Below, one piece after another: positions 53,876 through 63,593 of a DNA stretch of 64,000 nucleotides. The first letter of the stretch is position 1. Each line of letters begins with the position of its first letter. Both the position numbers and the translations under genes were made by a program. The DNA is from Negativicoccus succinicivorans (lineage in GTDB: Bacteria > Bacillota > Negativicutes > Veillonellales > Negativicoccaceae): assembly GCF_014207605.1 (NCBI RefSeq), contig NZ_JACHHI010000001.1, positions 248,001 to 312,000 on the forward strand, given 5' to 3'. The notes beneath the pieces are model-generated. The model was not told the origin of the DNA, made no database searches, and saw nothing but the letters and a program-made list of their open reading frames with translations.

Positions 53876-56744
53876 TGAGTTTTGTAGCACCACCCATCAC
53901 GCTGATATGTTGTTGTGCGATGATGCTTTGCAGCAGCGGCGCTTGTGCACGAATATCACTTTGCGTACAGTGAATAATCTCATCCCGAATTTGCTGGCGG
54001 AATGTGTCGGGCATTTTGGAAAGCATTCTGTTGACTGCACGTTCTCCGCGCATCGGTAAAGTAAACTGCGTCTGCGTCGGTGCCAGTGCACCGATGACAT
54101 ACTGCCGCATCGCACGATCCGTCGCTTCAAATCGACCGATGGCCGCCGGCATGTCTGCGTATACCTGTAATGTTTCCGCTAAATTAGGATCCCGGTACGA
54201 ACAAAAAACGCTGTTGCCATTGCTCATGATTTGCGCATGCGCGCCGTACGCGCCACCTAAAATACGTACATTCTGCCAAAGATACTCATAGCGTAAGATA
54301 TGTTCCAGCACTGTCAGCGTACCGTGATATGTGTGCCCCTCACGACGGAAATTACCGCCTTGCGCGACATACTGTACCTTGCCCACACTGATAAATCCCT
54401 CGTTACCGATATGTAAATCCAGCGCGAGAGGTGCATCCGCTGATTTTTCTTGCTCCAAATCCGCCAGCAAGCGGGAACTTTCCTGTTGCCAGGCAGTACT
54501 CTCTTCTTCGCCGCCGCAAATCAGCGCGAACGATCCCACCATGCGGAAAATACGCCGGCTCGTTTGCTGCAACGCCGTAATAATTTCTTCCGTGCTATGC
54601 TGTGCCAACTTCTGCAAGAAAGCAAAATAAGATAACCCCGACTGATCACGTAAACGCTCCAACGGTGAAACATAGGATAATGCACGGTTCATCATTAACG
54701 CGTTCCCCCGACGGAAAAGTTGTAAATTCCAATCGGTCTTCTTTTCATTGATCAGCTCCGTCAATCGTTTCGTGTCGGTGAACAGAGTATGATTGATCAA
54801 TTCATTGGTCAAAGTAACAAGTTGTGACGTATTGGATGTTAATGCTTTGCCTCGGACCACAAAATATGAGTAGACATCTCTGTCATCATCGTAACGGGAA
54901 CCGCTTTTCAATCCGACAGTAATCCCGCCGGTATGAAAATTGATTTGCTGCGCCAACTCGGCATAGGTATAACCTCGGGTATCCAGTTCACCAAGCACAT
55001 CACTCAAAAGAACCGCATATAAATATTCCTGTGTCGTTAAATGCAAAAGAGGAAAATAAAGAGTCGCATATAAAATTCCGTTGCTGTCCCCTGCCATACG
55101 GTAGACAGGAAAACCTTCAACATCCTCCTGCAGCAACGCGTCTGAATCGACCTTCTGCGGTAATTCGTCGCGTTCCAGGAGCGGTATGGTAGCGAGTTGC
55201 TCCTCATTGTCCGCCGTTTGTTGCCGCCGTTTCAACGTTGCCGTCTGCTCGATAATCCGGCGCTCTTTTTCAGGCGAAAGCGTTTCTTTAAAAGCTGCCA
55301 GTTTTTCACGTACCGCCTGCTCCTTTTCTTCCTGCAAACCGACTTGCGGTGCCATGGTAATGACAGCTTGATGCGGGTTACGACAAATCAGATCGCCAAT
55401 AATAGTATGAAATGTTCCGGCGGTGATCTCTTCACGCAACTCTCGAATAGCTTCTTCGTAACGCAATCCCTGTAAAGGATCGCGATCATACAACCAGAAA
55501 TCCAATGCACGCAAATTGTAAAACAGTCCTTTGGGGCGACCGTTAAAATCATTTTCCCGCAACGAAAACTCCAGACGATTCAGCGCCGCACTCAGAAGCT
55601 CAGACGAAAACCCTTGCGCAGCAATTTTCTGCATAAAGGCATCAAACAATTGCACCAAAGATGCTTGGTGCTCTTGTTCCGAGCCGATCGCCTCAATGTG
55701 CCAAACAGGCTGTTTCAAACTATCGATGATACTGCCGGAAACATCCGTCGCCAGCCCTTTCGAGATGATTTCCTGACGTAACGGTGCACCGGGTATAGTC
55801 AAAAGCGCATAATTCCAAACTTCCATCGCCATCATTTGCGCCGGACTGAGAGTATCCGGCAAGACGATATCGATGGCATGTAGCGTTTTCCCCTGACGTT
55901 CTTCATCCTCCGTCACGCCGTAATAGAATGTCGCTTTCTGTCGTGCAGTAGGCGCGCTTTGCGTAGCGATTTCGCTGTCGATCTCCCGGTAATGATACTC
56001 GTTCAAGTATTTTTCCGAAATATACGTCAACGTTTCTTCGAGCGGCATATCGCCGTAGAGGAAAAAGTACGCATTGGACGGGTGATAATATTGTTGATAA
56101 AAATCCGTGAAGGCTTCAAATGTCAATTCCGGGATGTGATCGGGGTCTCCGCCTGATTCATATCCGTACGTAGTATCGGGGAAAAGCACCTCCATCGCTT
56201 TTTGACCCAATACATCATCTGGCGATGACAACGCGCCTTTCATTTCGTTATACACAACACCTTTATAAATCAAAGGCTGATCCGCATCATCCAATTCATA
56301 ATGCCAACCTTCCTGCATAAGAATATACGGATCTTTACGCAGATTCGGATGGAAGACGGCATCCAAATATACATCCATCAAATTTTGAAAATCTTTGGCG
56401 TTGCGGCTGGCGACCGGATACATTGTTTTATCCGGGAATGTCATCGCATTTAAAAAGGTATTCAACGACCCTTTGACCAGTTCGACAAACGGTTCACGCA
56501 GCGGATACTTATCGGATCCGCACAGAGTTGAATGCTCCAAAATATGCGCGACACCGGTGCTGTCAGCCGGCGGCGTGCGAAACGTTACCGAAAACACTTT
56601 ATTATCATCTTCCGTAGCTAAAAACAGCAGCTTTGCCTTGGTCTGATCGTGTTGCATTATATACGCTTGCGCGCTAATTTCATTAATGTACGATACTTCT
56701 TGGACAGTAAAGCCCGCGACTTGATCGTTTTTTTCGTATTTCAC
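53829..56744 (-). CDS. M16C-family metallopeptidase (insulinase/presequence protease type)
   Basis: Zinc peptidase of about 971 residues with four M16 domains. The inverted HxxEH site is HILEH (67-71), and the distal glutamate is in YNEMKGALSSPDD. It lacks a signal peptide, so it is cytoplasmic and likely degrades peptides. The GTG at 56744, with GAGGAG 7 bases upstream, is preferred over the ATG at 56759, which has only a weak site. Confidence 0.93.
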   Translation of the reverse strand: MKYEKNDQVAGFTVQEVSYINEISAQAYIMQHDQTKAKLLFLATEDDNKVFSVTFRTPPADSTGVAHILEHSTLCGSDKYPLREPFVELVKGSLNTFLNAMTFPDKTMYPVASRNAKDFQNLMDVYLDAVFHPNLRKDPYILMQEGWHYELDDADQPLIYKGVVYNEMKGALSSPDDVLGQKAMEVLFPDTTYGYESGGDPDHIPELTFEAFTDFYQQYYHPSNAYFFLYGDMPLEETLTYISEKYLNEYHYREIDSEIATQSAPTARQKATFYYGVTEDEERQGKTLHAIDIVLPDTLSPAQMMAMEVWNYALLTIPGAPLRQEIISKGLATDVSGSIIDSLKQPVWHIEAIGSEQEHQASLVQLFDAFMQKIAAQGFSSELLSAALNRLEFSLRENDFNGRPKGLFYNLRALDFWLYDRDPLQGLRYEEAIRELREEITAGTFHTIIGDLICRNPHQAVITMAPQVGLQEEKEQAVREKLAAFKETLSPEKERRIIEQTATLKRRQQTADNEEQLATIPLLERDELPQKVDSDALLQEDVEGFPVYRMAGDSNGILYATLYFPLLHLTTQEYLYAVLLSDVLGELDTRGYTYAELAQQINFHTGGITVGLKSGSRYDDDRDVYSYFVVRGKALTSNTSQLVTLTNELINHTLFTDTKRLTELINEKKTDWNLQLFRRGNALMMNRALSYVSPLERLRDQSGLSYFAFLQKLAQHSTEEIITALQQTSRRIFRMVGSFALICGGEEESTAWQQESSRLLADLEQEKSADAPLALDLHIGNEGFISVGKVQYVAQGGNFRREGHTYHGTLTVLEHILRYEYLWQNVRILGGAYGAHAQIMSNGNSVFCSYRDPNLAETLQVYADMPAAIGRFEATDRAMRQYVIGALAPTQTQFTLPMRGERAVNRMLSKMPDTFRQQIRDEIIHCTQSDIRAQAPLLQSIIAQQHISVMGGATKLNEQREIFRDIINFGK

Positions 56745-56833
56745 AACATCACTCCTCATCTTTCTCTTATTCTTATTGTAACACAGTGCTTATCGGTATC
56801 CGAAGGGAGCTTAAGCGTACCGCTTAAACATGG

Positions 56834-56839
56834 TATAAT
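56834..56839 (+). promoter_or_regulatory. Extended -10 promoter of the TRIC/DUF4127 pair
   Basis: TGGTATAAT with TATAAT at 56834-56839, about 30 bases before the ATG. On the other strand TGTTACAAT (near 56780) could be the promoter of the peptidase. The -35 boxes are weak on both sides. Confidence 0.5.
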
Positions 56840-56868
56840 ATAGCCAATCTTGGTAACTGTGAGGATGT

Positions 56869-57528
56869 ATGATTGCGCTGATTTTTGATTATTTAGGAAC
56901 GATTGCCTTTGCGATTTCGGGCGCATTGGTGGGCATGCAAAGACGCATGGATATTTTCGGCATTGCCATACTTGCCTTAGCAACCGCTGTAGGCGGCGGC
57001 ATGATCCGCGACACACTCGTCGGTAACACACCGCCGAGCGCTCTCGAAGATGGCAGCTACATTGCGATCTCACTGGTAACGGTGGTAGCACTTCTATTTT
57101 CATTCCGAAGGTTGCGCGGCAACTACAAATACCGACGCTATTCCCTCTACCTGTACAACCTTGCTGATACCTTTGGCCTGGCTTCTTTTACAGTAACCGG
57201 CGCAATGGTAGGTGTGGCAGCGGATCCCCGTTCGATTTTTCTGTTGCCGGTGACGCTTGGTCTGATTACGGCCTGTGGTGGTGGCATCATTCGAGATATC
57301 AGCGCACTGCGCATTCCGGTGGTATTTCGTAATGAAGTCTATGCCTCCGCTTCATTAGCCGGCGGCATCGTTTTTTGTTTGGTACGACAGATCGCCACTT
57401 TGGCTTGGGCCGGTCCGTTGGCATTTTTGACTGTCATGCTGATCCGTTTACTGGCAATTCGGTATAAATTGGAATTGCCCAGGGCTCACCGACGAGATTA
57501 TTTGGGTAAAAACAAAAGGAGCAAATAA
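56869..57528 (+). CDS. TRIC/UPF0126-family membrane protein
   Basis: 219-residue inner-membrane protein with about seven helices in two related halves. Each half carries a GGGxxRD-type motif (VGGGMIRDTLVG and ACGGGIIRDIS), the mark of trimeric intracellular cation channel homologues. GAGGATGT precedes the ATG. Its stop overlaps the start of the DUF4127 gene (TAATG). Potassium or other monovalent cations are the likely ions, by family. Confidence 0.9.
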   Translation: MIALIFDYLGTIAFAISGALVGMQRRMDIFGIAILALATAVGGGMIRDTLVGNTPPSALEDGSYIAISLVTVVALLFSFRRLRGNYKYRRYSLYLYNLADTFGLASFTVTGAMVGVAADPRSIFLLPVTLGLITACGGGIIRDISALRIPVVFRNEVYASASLAGGIVFCLVRQIATLAWAGPLAFLTVMLIRLLAIRYKLELPRAHRRDYLGKNKRSK

Positions 57529-59282
57529 TGAAACAAACATTTTGGCGTAAAGCGATCCAAACACTAATGATCGGTGTATTTGCTTTTGGTGCCGGTCAAA
57601 CGGCATGCGCGGCAACAATTTTATATGTACCGCAAGACAATCGTCCCGTCAGCTATGCCTACACTGTGGATACGGCGCAGGCGGCGGGTTACACGGTGCT
57701 GACCCCGCCGGAAACGTATCTCTCCGACCAGGGCTACCAAGGCTCGCCGGATAAAATTTGGGAATGGGTCAAACAAAACGTCAATCAGGCAGACGCGCTG
57801 GTTCTTTCTACGGACACTTTAATTTATGGCGGTCTGGTGGATTCCCGCAAGCATGATATCAATATTTTAACCTTGAAAAATCGTCTCTCGGAACTGGCCG
57901 CTCTGCACAATGCGTATCCGACGCTGCCGATCTATGCATTCGGCACGATCATGCGTTCCCCGCGTGCCAGCGACGGTAAAGTAGAACCTTCCTACTATGC
58001 CGACTACGGTCCGAAAATTTTTGAAATCGCTTACTGGCAGGATAAAGCGGATGCGGAAGGCTTGACTGCGGAAGAATCCGCTAAACTTTTATCGTTGCGG
58101 ATGTCCGTACCGCTGGAATATATGCAGGATTGGTTTGCGCGACGCACGAAAAACAACCAGGTCAACGAAATGTTAATTCAGGATGCCGCCTCCGGTGTGC
58201 TCACCTATTTCTGCCTTGGGCATGATGATACGGCCGGTTTTTCGCAGTCTTCATTAGAAGCTCGGTATCTCAAAAAAGCAACGGCTAACCTGTCGCCACG
58301 CGTTTACGGCTCCTTTCCCGGTGCGGATCAATTAGGCCTTTTATTAATTGCCCGCTACCATGTGGATCGCTCCCAGACAACCCCCAAAATTCGTGTAATT
58401 TACCCGCTCGGCGGCGGCGCTGATACGATGCCGCACTATGAAAATCAAAGTATCGGTAAAACGATAGCCGATCACGTCACTGCTGTCGGCGGTGAAATTG
58501 TTACCACGGAAAAGCCGAACCTTTTGCTAGCCGTTAACACCCCGCTCAGTGATGTCACCAGCGAATCGGAAGCCTTTGCCAACCTGGCTATGCCGCGTAA
58601 AAGTGCCGCTGCCTTTTTAACTCGTGTGGAAGATGCGCTTTCGCGACACATTCCGGTCAGCGTTGCCGATATCTTTTATTCTAACGGCTCCGATAATACC
58701 CTTTTAAAAGAAATGCAAAACGCCAACTTACTCTATAAAATTTCCGCATATAACGGCTGGAACACCGCTTCGAACACGGTAGGCTACGCGGTAGCGCAAG
58801 GCATCCTTGCCGCACAAATGCCGGAAAAAGCACAGCATCGCATGCTGACGGAGCAATACTTGGATAACTGGGGTTACCAGGCGAATATTCGTAAAGAAAT
58901 CTATCGTGAGCAGGAAAATCTGCGCACAGACAACGTCAAATACTCCGGTAAATTAAATCCGCGTCTTTCGGAAATGCTGGTGGAAAAAATCCAAACTTTT
59001 GCCGAAGAGCACCTTGACATCAACCCTCGTACTGTAACGGCACGTTTCCCCTGGGGACGTCTCTTTGAAACGCAAATCACGGTAGCTCCGACACCGCAAT
59101 ATCCGTTGATGAGAGATATCCTTGCCGAACGGGCTCGCCAAGAAGCCGTGCGAAAGGCGGCCGAAAAAGCAGCTGCGGAAAGCGCGAAGCAAGCCCAAAA
59201 TACCAAGAACAGTGACAAGCCTACCCCGGCAGCGCCAAGCGCTTACGGGGGCAAGACTGCAGCACCTATACAAAAGCAATAA
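57528..59282 (+). CDS. Exported DUF4127-family protein
   Basis: 584 residues. The N-terminal signal peptide (KAIQTLMIGVFAFGAGQ, cleavage near CAA) is followed by the DUF4127 pattern: ILYVPQDNRPVSYAYT, LVLSTDTLIYGGLVDSRKH, FGTIMRSPRAS, HDDTAGFSQSS, and a late ARFPWGRLFE. The final 45 residues are Ala/Lys/Gln/Pro-rich and probably disordered. The function is not known. Confidence 0.85.
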   Translation: MKQTFWRKAIQTLMIGVFAFGAGQTACAATILYVPQDNRPVSYAYTVDTAQAAGYTVLTPPETYLSDQGYQGSPDKIWEWVKQNVNQADALVLSTDTLIYGGLVDSRKHDINILTLKNRLSELAALHNAYPTLPIYAFGTIMRSPRASDGKVEPSYYADYGPKIFEIAYWQDKADAEGLTAEESAKLLSLRMSVPLEYMQDWFARRTKNNQVNEMLIQDAASGVLTYFCLGHDDTAGFSQSSLEARYLKKATANLSPRVYGSFPGADQLGLLLIARYHVDRSQTTPKIRVIYPLGGGADTMPHYENQSIGKTIADHVTAVGGEIVTTEKPNLLLAVNTPLSDVTSESEAFANLAMPRKSAAAFLTRVEDALSRHIPVSVADIFYSNGSDNTLLKEMQNANLLYKISAYNGWNTASNTVGYAVAQGILAAQMPEKAQHRMLTEQYLDNWGYQANIRKEIYREQENLRTDNVKYSGKLNPRLSEMLVEKIQTFAEEHLDINPRTVTARFPWGRLFETQITVAPTPQYPLMRDILAERARQEAVRKAAEKAAAESAKQAQNTKNSDKPTPAAPSAYGGKTAAPIQKQ

Positions 59283-59310
59283 AAAAACGCCTCCTGGGAG
59301 GCGTTTTTTA
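59281..59310. terminator. Bidirectional terminator between DUF4127 gene and folC
   Basis: AAAAAAACGCCTCC...GGAGGCGTTTTTT hairpin at the meeting point of two convergent genes, overlapping both stop codons. Confidence 0.9.
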
Positions 59311-60597
59311 ATGCAACGTTTTTTGCCGTAAATAACGACGCGCATCACCCAAACAATAAAGCGATCCGCAAACTACAATGATATCCCCCGGTTGCGCGAG
59401 TTCTTTCGCGCGTTCCAGGCCGGCAACTACGTCCGCCGCCGGTTCGGTCGTTCCCGGTAAGTATTCACAGATCTCCTCTGCACTGCGTGTGCGTGGCGTC
59501 GGTGCAGGTACGGCGATAATAGTATCTTCTTCACGGAATAATTCTTCCGCGATACCTTCAATGTCTTTATCCTTCAACGATGCAAATACGAAAAAGCGTT
59601 TCTTATCCGGATATATCTCATTCAGCGTCATGGCAAGTGCCGCCGCTCCGTCAACATTGTGAGCGCCGTCCAAGATCACGGGCACATCGCCCTCAATGAC
59701 CTCAAAACGTCCCGGCCACTGCGCGCGGGAAATACCTTCGCGCAAATGATCTTCCGTAATCCGTGCTTCCTTTTTCATTAGCACTGTTAAAGCCATAGCC
59801 GCTACTGCCGCATTGACCGTCTGGTGCATGCCGAAAAATGGCACAAAGAGCATTGCGTCAGCATTATCCTTGCGTTTAAGAGTGATGATCTGGCCACGAT
59901 CGAATGTCGTGCGACGCTCGACCGAGAAATCACGATCCCATAAATACATTGGCGCATTCTTTTTGTGTGCGATTTCTTTGATGATTTTCAAGGCGGTGCG
60001 ATGTGCGGATGTCACCAAGGGAACATTATCTTTGATGATGCCTGCTTTCTCCGTGGCGATTTCTTCCACTGTAGCTCCGAGATATTGCGTATGATCAAGC
60101 GATACATTAGTAATCACGGCAACTTCCGGAGTAATAACATTCGTCGAATCCAAGCGGCCGCCCATGCCTACTTCCACTACGGCGTATTCCACTCCCGTCG
60201 CCTGAAACGCAAGAAACGCACAGGCGGTCAACAACTCGAATTCGGTTGCCATTTCACCGCCCGCCGCGACATTTTTCTCTGCCACTGTGCGTACCTGACT
60301 TAAATATTTCGCAAAATCCGATGCCGAAATATCCGCTCCGTTAATGCGAATTCGCTCAGTATATTCTTCCAAATGCGGAGAAGTAAAACGTCCGCAGGAA
60401 ATGCCTGCTTGCTGCAAAACACTTTCCAACATGGCGGTAACGCTTCCTTTTCCGTTGGTGCCTGCCACATGAACGCTTTTAAACGCATTTTCAGGATGGC
60501 CGAGCCCTTCTAAAAGTGCTTCAATACGTTGTAAGCCGGGTTGGATGCCGAACGCTGCCGTCTCTGTCAGCCAAGCAATCGATTCTTGATAGTTCAT
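59308..60597 (-). CDS. folC: Folylpolyglutamate/dihydrofolate synthase
   Basis: Mur-ligase-like enzyme (429 residues) that adds glutamate to folates or dihydropteroate. ATP loop VAGTNGKGSVTAML, SPHLEEYTERIRING, NVSLDHTQYLG and ILDGAHNVDGAAAL are visible. It overlaps the valS stop by 4 bases, the common valS-folC order in Firmicutes. Confidence 0.95.
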   Translation of the reverse strand: MNYQESIAWLTETAAFGIQPGLQRIEALLEGLGHPENAFKSVHVAGTNGKGSVTAMLESVLQQAGISCGRFTSPHLEEYTERIRINGADISASDFAKYLSQVRTVAEKNVAAGGEMATEFELLTACAFLAFQATGVEYAVVEVGMGGRLDSTNVITPEVAVITNVSLDHTQYLGATVEEIATEKAGIIKDNVPLVTSAHRTALKIIKEIAHKKNAPMYLWDRDFSVERRTTFDRGQIITLKRKDNADAMLFVPFFGMHQTVNAAVAAMALTVLMKKEARITEDHLREGISRAQWPGRFEVIEGDVPVILDGAHNVDGAAALAMTLNEIYPDKKRFFVFASLKDKDIEGIAEELFREEDTIIAVPAPTPRTRSAEEICEYLPGTTEPAADVVAGLERAKELAQPGDIIVVCGSLYCLGDARRYLRQKTLH

Positions 60598-63260
60598 GCC
60601 TTCTCCTTTGCAAGCGTAGCTAAAAACGCTCTACGCTCCATCAATGTGGCCAGTTTCTCGTTGTAGTTGGCCAGTTTTTCGCGTTCTTTTGCCACAACTG
60701 CAGCAGGTGCTTTGGTTACAAACGACTCGTTACCAAGCTTTTTCTCCAAACGTGCGACTTCCTGATGCAACTTATCTTCTTCCGCCTGAATCCGTACATT
60801 CTCTTTTTCAACGTTGATAACATCTGCCAGCTTAACATAAATTTCCAAACCGTCGGTAATCGCTGTCAACGCGTTTTCCGGCGCCGGCGCATCATTGGCA
60901 AGCAGGTTCACTGCACTCGTATTCGCCAATTTCTCAAAATAGAGCGGATGATCTTCCACCACCGCCGTCAAATCATCTCGTTTCACACGCAACAACAAAG
61001 GTACTTTTTGACTCGGCGCGATATCCGCCTCCGCGCGCAAGTTACGTACGGCTTTGATGGCATCCATCAAACGATCCATCTGTTCGGCGGCATCCGCAAA
61101 ACGCAGCGCCGGATCGGGCGTCGGCCAGGACGCTTTAGCGAGCGTCAAACCTTCATGCGGTAAATGCTGCCAGATATGTTCGGTGACAAACGGCATAAAC
61201 GGATGTAATAACGCCAATGCGCGTGTCAAAACATAAACCAGTACGCTCTGTGCGACCGCACGGTCGGAAGCGTTATCATCCGCATATAAACGCGGTTTAA
61301 CGGCCTCTATATACCAGTCGCAGAAGATATTCCAAATGAATTCATAGACACTTCCTGCCGCTTCTCCCAATTCAAATTTTTCCAAATTCGCGGTGACACT
61401 TTCTTCCGTCTGCGCCAGGCGTTCCAAAATCCAACGATCTGCAAGTGTTAATTCTTCGGGTGAAAAAGCATGTTTTTCTTCATAGCCTTCTAAATTCATC
61501 AATACAAATTTAGCAGCATTCCAAATTTTATTGGCGAAGTTACGGTTTGCTTCGACGCGTTCCATATAAAAACGCATGTCATTACCCGGGGTATTACCCG
61601 TCATCAGCGTAAAACGTAAAGCATCCGCACCGTATTCATTGATAACTTCCAGCGGATCAATGCCGTTGCCAAGTGATTTGCTCATTTTACGGCCTTGGCT
61701 GTCGCGCACCAAACCGTGAATAAAGACGTGTTTAAACGGTGCTTCCTCCATGAATTCGAGTCCCGTAAACATCATGCGAGCGACCCAAAAGAAAATAATA
61801 TCGTAGCCGGTTACCAAAGTATTGGTCGGATACCATTGCTTAAGTTCCGGCGTTTGGTCCGGCCACCCCATAGTGGAAAATGGCCACAGTGCCGAACTGA
61901 ACCATGTATCCAAAACATCGGGATCCTGTGTCACGCCGCCGCCGCAATGCGGGCAAGTTGTGATATCTTCACGGGAAACGATCGTTTCGCCGCATTCGTT
62001 GCAATACCAGGCCGGAATCTGATGGCCCCACCAAAGCTGACGGGAAATACACCAATCGCGAATATTTTCAAGCCAATGCGTGTAGGTTTGCGTAAAACGC
62101 GGCGGCACAAATTCTGTCCGCTTTTCTTCTACCGCTTGTAACGCGGGTTTCGTCAGCGGTTCCATTTTGACGAACCACTGCCGTGTGGCAAGCGGCTCGA
62201 TGGTCGTGTGGCAGCGCGAGCAGTGGCCGACCGCATGATCGGCATCCTCGATTTTCACCAGCAGCCCTTTTTTCCGCAATGCTTCCACTACCGCTTTACG
62301 CGCGGCATATCGTTCCATACCGTTAAAGGCGCCGGCGTTTTCATTGAGTGTGCCGTTCGGATTCATGATGACAATCGATTCCAATTGATGGCGTTCCCCC
62401 ATCTCGAAATCGTTCGGGTCATGTGCCGGCGTGATTTTAACCGCGCCTGTACCGAATTCCGGTTCGACATAACTGTCGGCGACCACTTCAATTTTACGAT
62501 CCGCCAGCGGCACGATAACTTTTTTGCCGATATACTTTGCATACCGTTCATCTTCCGGGTGAACAGCGATACCGGTATCGCCCAGCATCGTTTCCGGTCG
62601 CGTGGTGGCAATCTGAATATAACCGTTACCGTCGACCAACGGATAATTGACGTAGTACAGCTTCCCTGCTTCGTCTTCGTATTCGACTTCGATATCCGAC
62701 AATGCCGTCATGCAACGCGGGCACCAGTTGGTAATCCGGAAGCCGCGGTAAATCAAGCCTTTTTCGTACAGGGAAACAAAGACTTCGCGGACGGCTTTCG
62801 AGCAACCTTCATCCAGTGTAAAACGCTCGCGTGACCAGTCACAGGAGGCTCCCAAACGACGAATCTGCTGACCGATCCGGTCGCCGAATTTTTCTTTCCA
62901 TTCCCAAACGCGTTCGACAAAAGCTTCTCGCCCTAAATCATCCCGTGTCAAACCCTCTTTGGCAAGTTCTTCTTCGACCTTGATTTGCGTCGCAATACCG
63001 GCGTGATCTTTCCCCGGTAGCCACAGCGTATTATAACCCTGCATCCGCTTAAAGCGAATCAAAACGTCCTGTAATGTATCATCCAACGCATGTCCCATAT
63101 GCAATTGACCGGTGACATTCGGCGGCGGTAAAACAATACTGTACGATTTTTCCCCGGGTTTCGGTTCTTCATGAAAAACGCCGTTTTCTTCCCAGAACTG
63201 ATACCATTTCTGCTCAATTTCAGCGGGATTATAGCTGGTTAAATTTTTATATTTCCCCAT
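60594..63260 (-). CDS. valS: Valyl-tRNA synthetase
   Basis: Class Ia aminoacyl-tRNA synthetase of 888 residues from the ATG at 63260 (GGAGGG upstream). HIGH-type motif PPPNVTGQLHMGHALDDTLQD, editing-domain block TTRPETMLGDTGIAVHP and KMSKS site GRKMSKSLGNGIDP are present. A C-terminal coiled-coil (about 820-885) follows. It is expressed from its own T-box leader. A 14-codon in-frame extension upstream covers the ribosome site and is rejected. Confidence 0.98.
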   Translation of the reverse strand: MGKYKNLTSYNPAEIEQKWYQFWEENGVFHEEPKPGEKSYSIVLPPPNVTGQLHMGHALDDTLQDVLIRFKRMQGYNTLWLPGKDHAGIATQIKVEEELAKEGLTRDDLGREAFVERVWEWKEKFGDRIGQQIRRLGASCDWSRERFTLDEGCSKAVREVFVSLYEKGLIYRGFRITNWCPRCMTALSDIEVEYEDEAGKLYYVNYPLVDGNGYIQIATTRPETMLGDTGIAVHPEDERYAKYIGKKVIVPLADRKIEVVADSYVEPEFGTGAVKITPAHDPNDFEMGERHQLESIVIMNPNGTLNENAGAFNGMERYAARKAVVEALRKKGLLVKIEDADHAVGHCSRCHTTIEPLATRQWFVKMEPLTKPALQAVEEKRTEFVPPRFTQTYTHWLENIRDWCISRQLWWGHQIPAWYCNECGETIVSREDITTCPHCGGGVTQDPDVLDTWFSSALWPFSTMGWPDQTPELKQWYPTNTLVTGYDIIFFWVARMMFTGLEFMEEAPFKHVFIHGLVRDSQGRKMSKSLGNGIDPLEVINEYGADALRFTLMTGNTPGNDMRFYMERVEANRNFANKIWNAAKFVLMNLEGYEEKHAFSPEELTLADRWILERLAQTEESVTANLEKFELGEAAGSVYEFIWNIFCDWYIEAVKPRLYADDNASDRAVAQSVLVYVLTRALALLHPFMPFVTEHIWQHLPHEGLTLAKASWPTPDPALRFADAAEQMDRLMDAIKAVRNLRAEADIAPSQKVPLLLRVKRDDLTAVVEDHPLYFEKLANTSAVNLLANDAPAPENALTAITDGLEIYVKLADVINVEKENVRIQAEEDKLHQEVARLEKKLGNESFVTKAPAAVVAKEREKLANYNEKLATLMERRAFLATLAKEKA

Positions 63261-63280
63261 CCTGGACCCTCCTTTAAAAT

Positions 63281-63506
63281 AAAAAAATAAACTTTCGCCC
63301 ACATAGGACGAAAGTTATGCTTCCGCGGTACCACCTAAATTATCCATTGATCCCTTGAGACGCGTAACGTGCGCAACCGGACAGACCTTTCTTTCTGCCG
63401 ACTCGGGGGTGACATAAAACGCAATTCGGACGATACTTGCAGCCGGTGTATCGCTCTCTGCACCGAAGGGGCGTTTCTTCTTCCCGTCATTGTCATTAAC
63501 GATTTG
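63281..63506 (-). promoter_or_regulatory. T-box leader of valS
   Basis: The T-box motif AGGTGGTACCGCGGAA is at 63336-63321 (minus). It is followed by the terminator arms AACTTTCG (63316-63309) and CGAAAGTT (63297-63290) with an A/T tail. A 5' Stem I region precedes it. It should respond to uncharged tRNA-Val; the specifier was not fixed. Confidence 0.93.
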
Positions 63507-63511
63507 CAAGT

Positions 63512-63540
63512 ATTGTACTAAAGCATAGCTTAATTGTCAA
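63512..63540 (-). promoter_or_regulatory. Promoter of the valS T-box transcript
   Basis: Consensus TTGACA (63540-63535), a 17-base spacer and TACAAT (63517-63512) on the minus strand. It abuts the groEL terminator. Confidence 0.85.
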
Positions 63541-63578
63541 ATAAAATACACCTCGCCAAATAACGAGGTGTATTTTAT
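63541..63578 (-). terminator. Terminator after groEL
   Basis: Fifteen-base perfect arms ATAAAATACACCTCG and CGAGGTGTATTTTAT with an 8-base loop. Its 3' edge touches the -35 box of the valS promoter. Confidence 0.9.
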
Positions 63579-63593
63579 GCGAATGTGGCGAGC

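Noticed and set aside
62208..62834. 208-codon plus-strand reading inside valS
   Set aside because: Antisense shadow of valS, whose frame carries all synthetase motifs.
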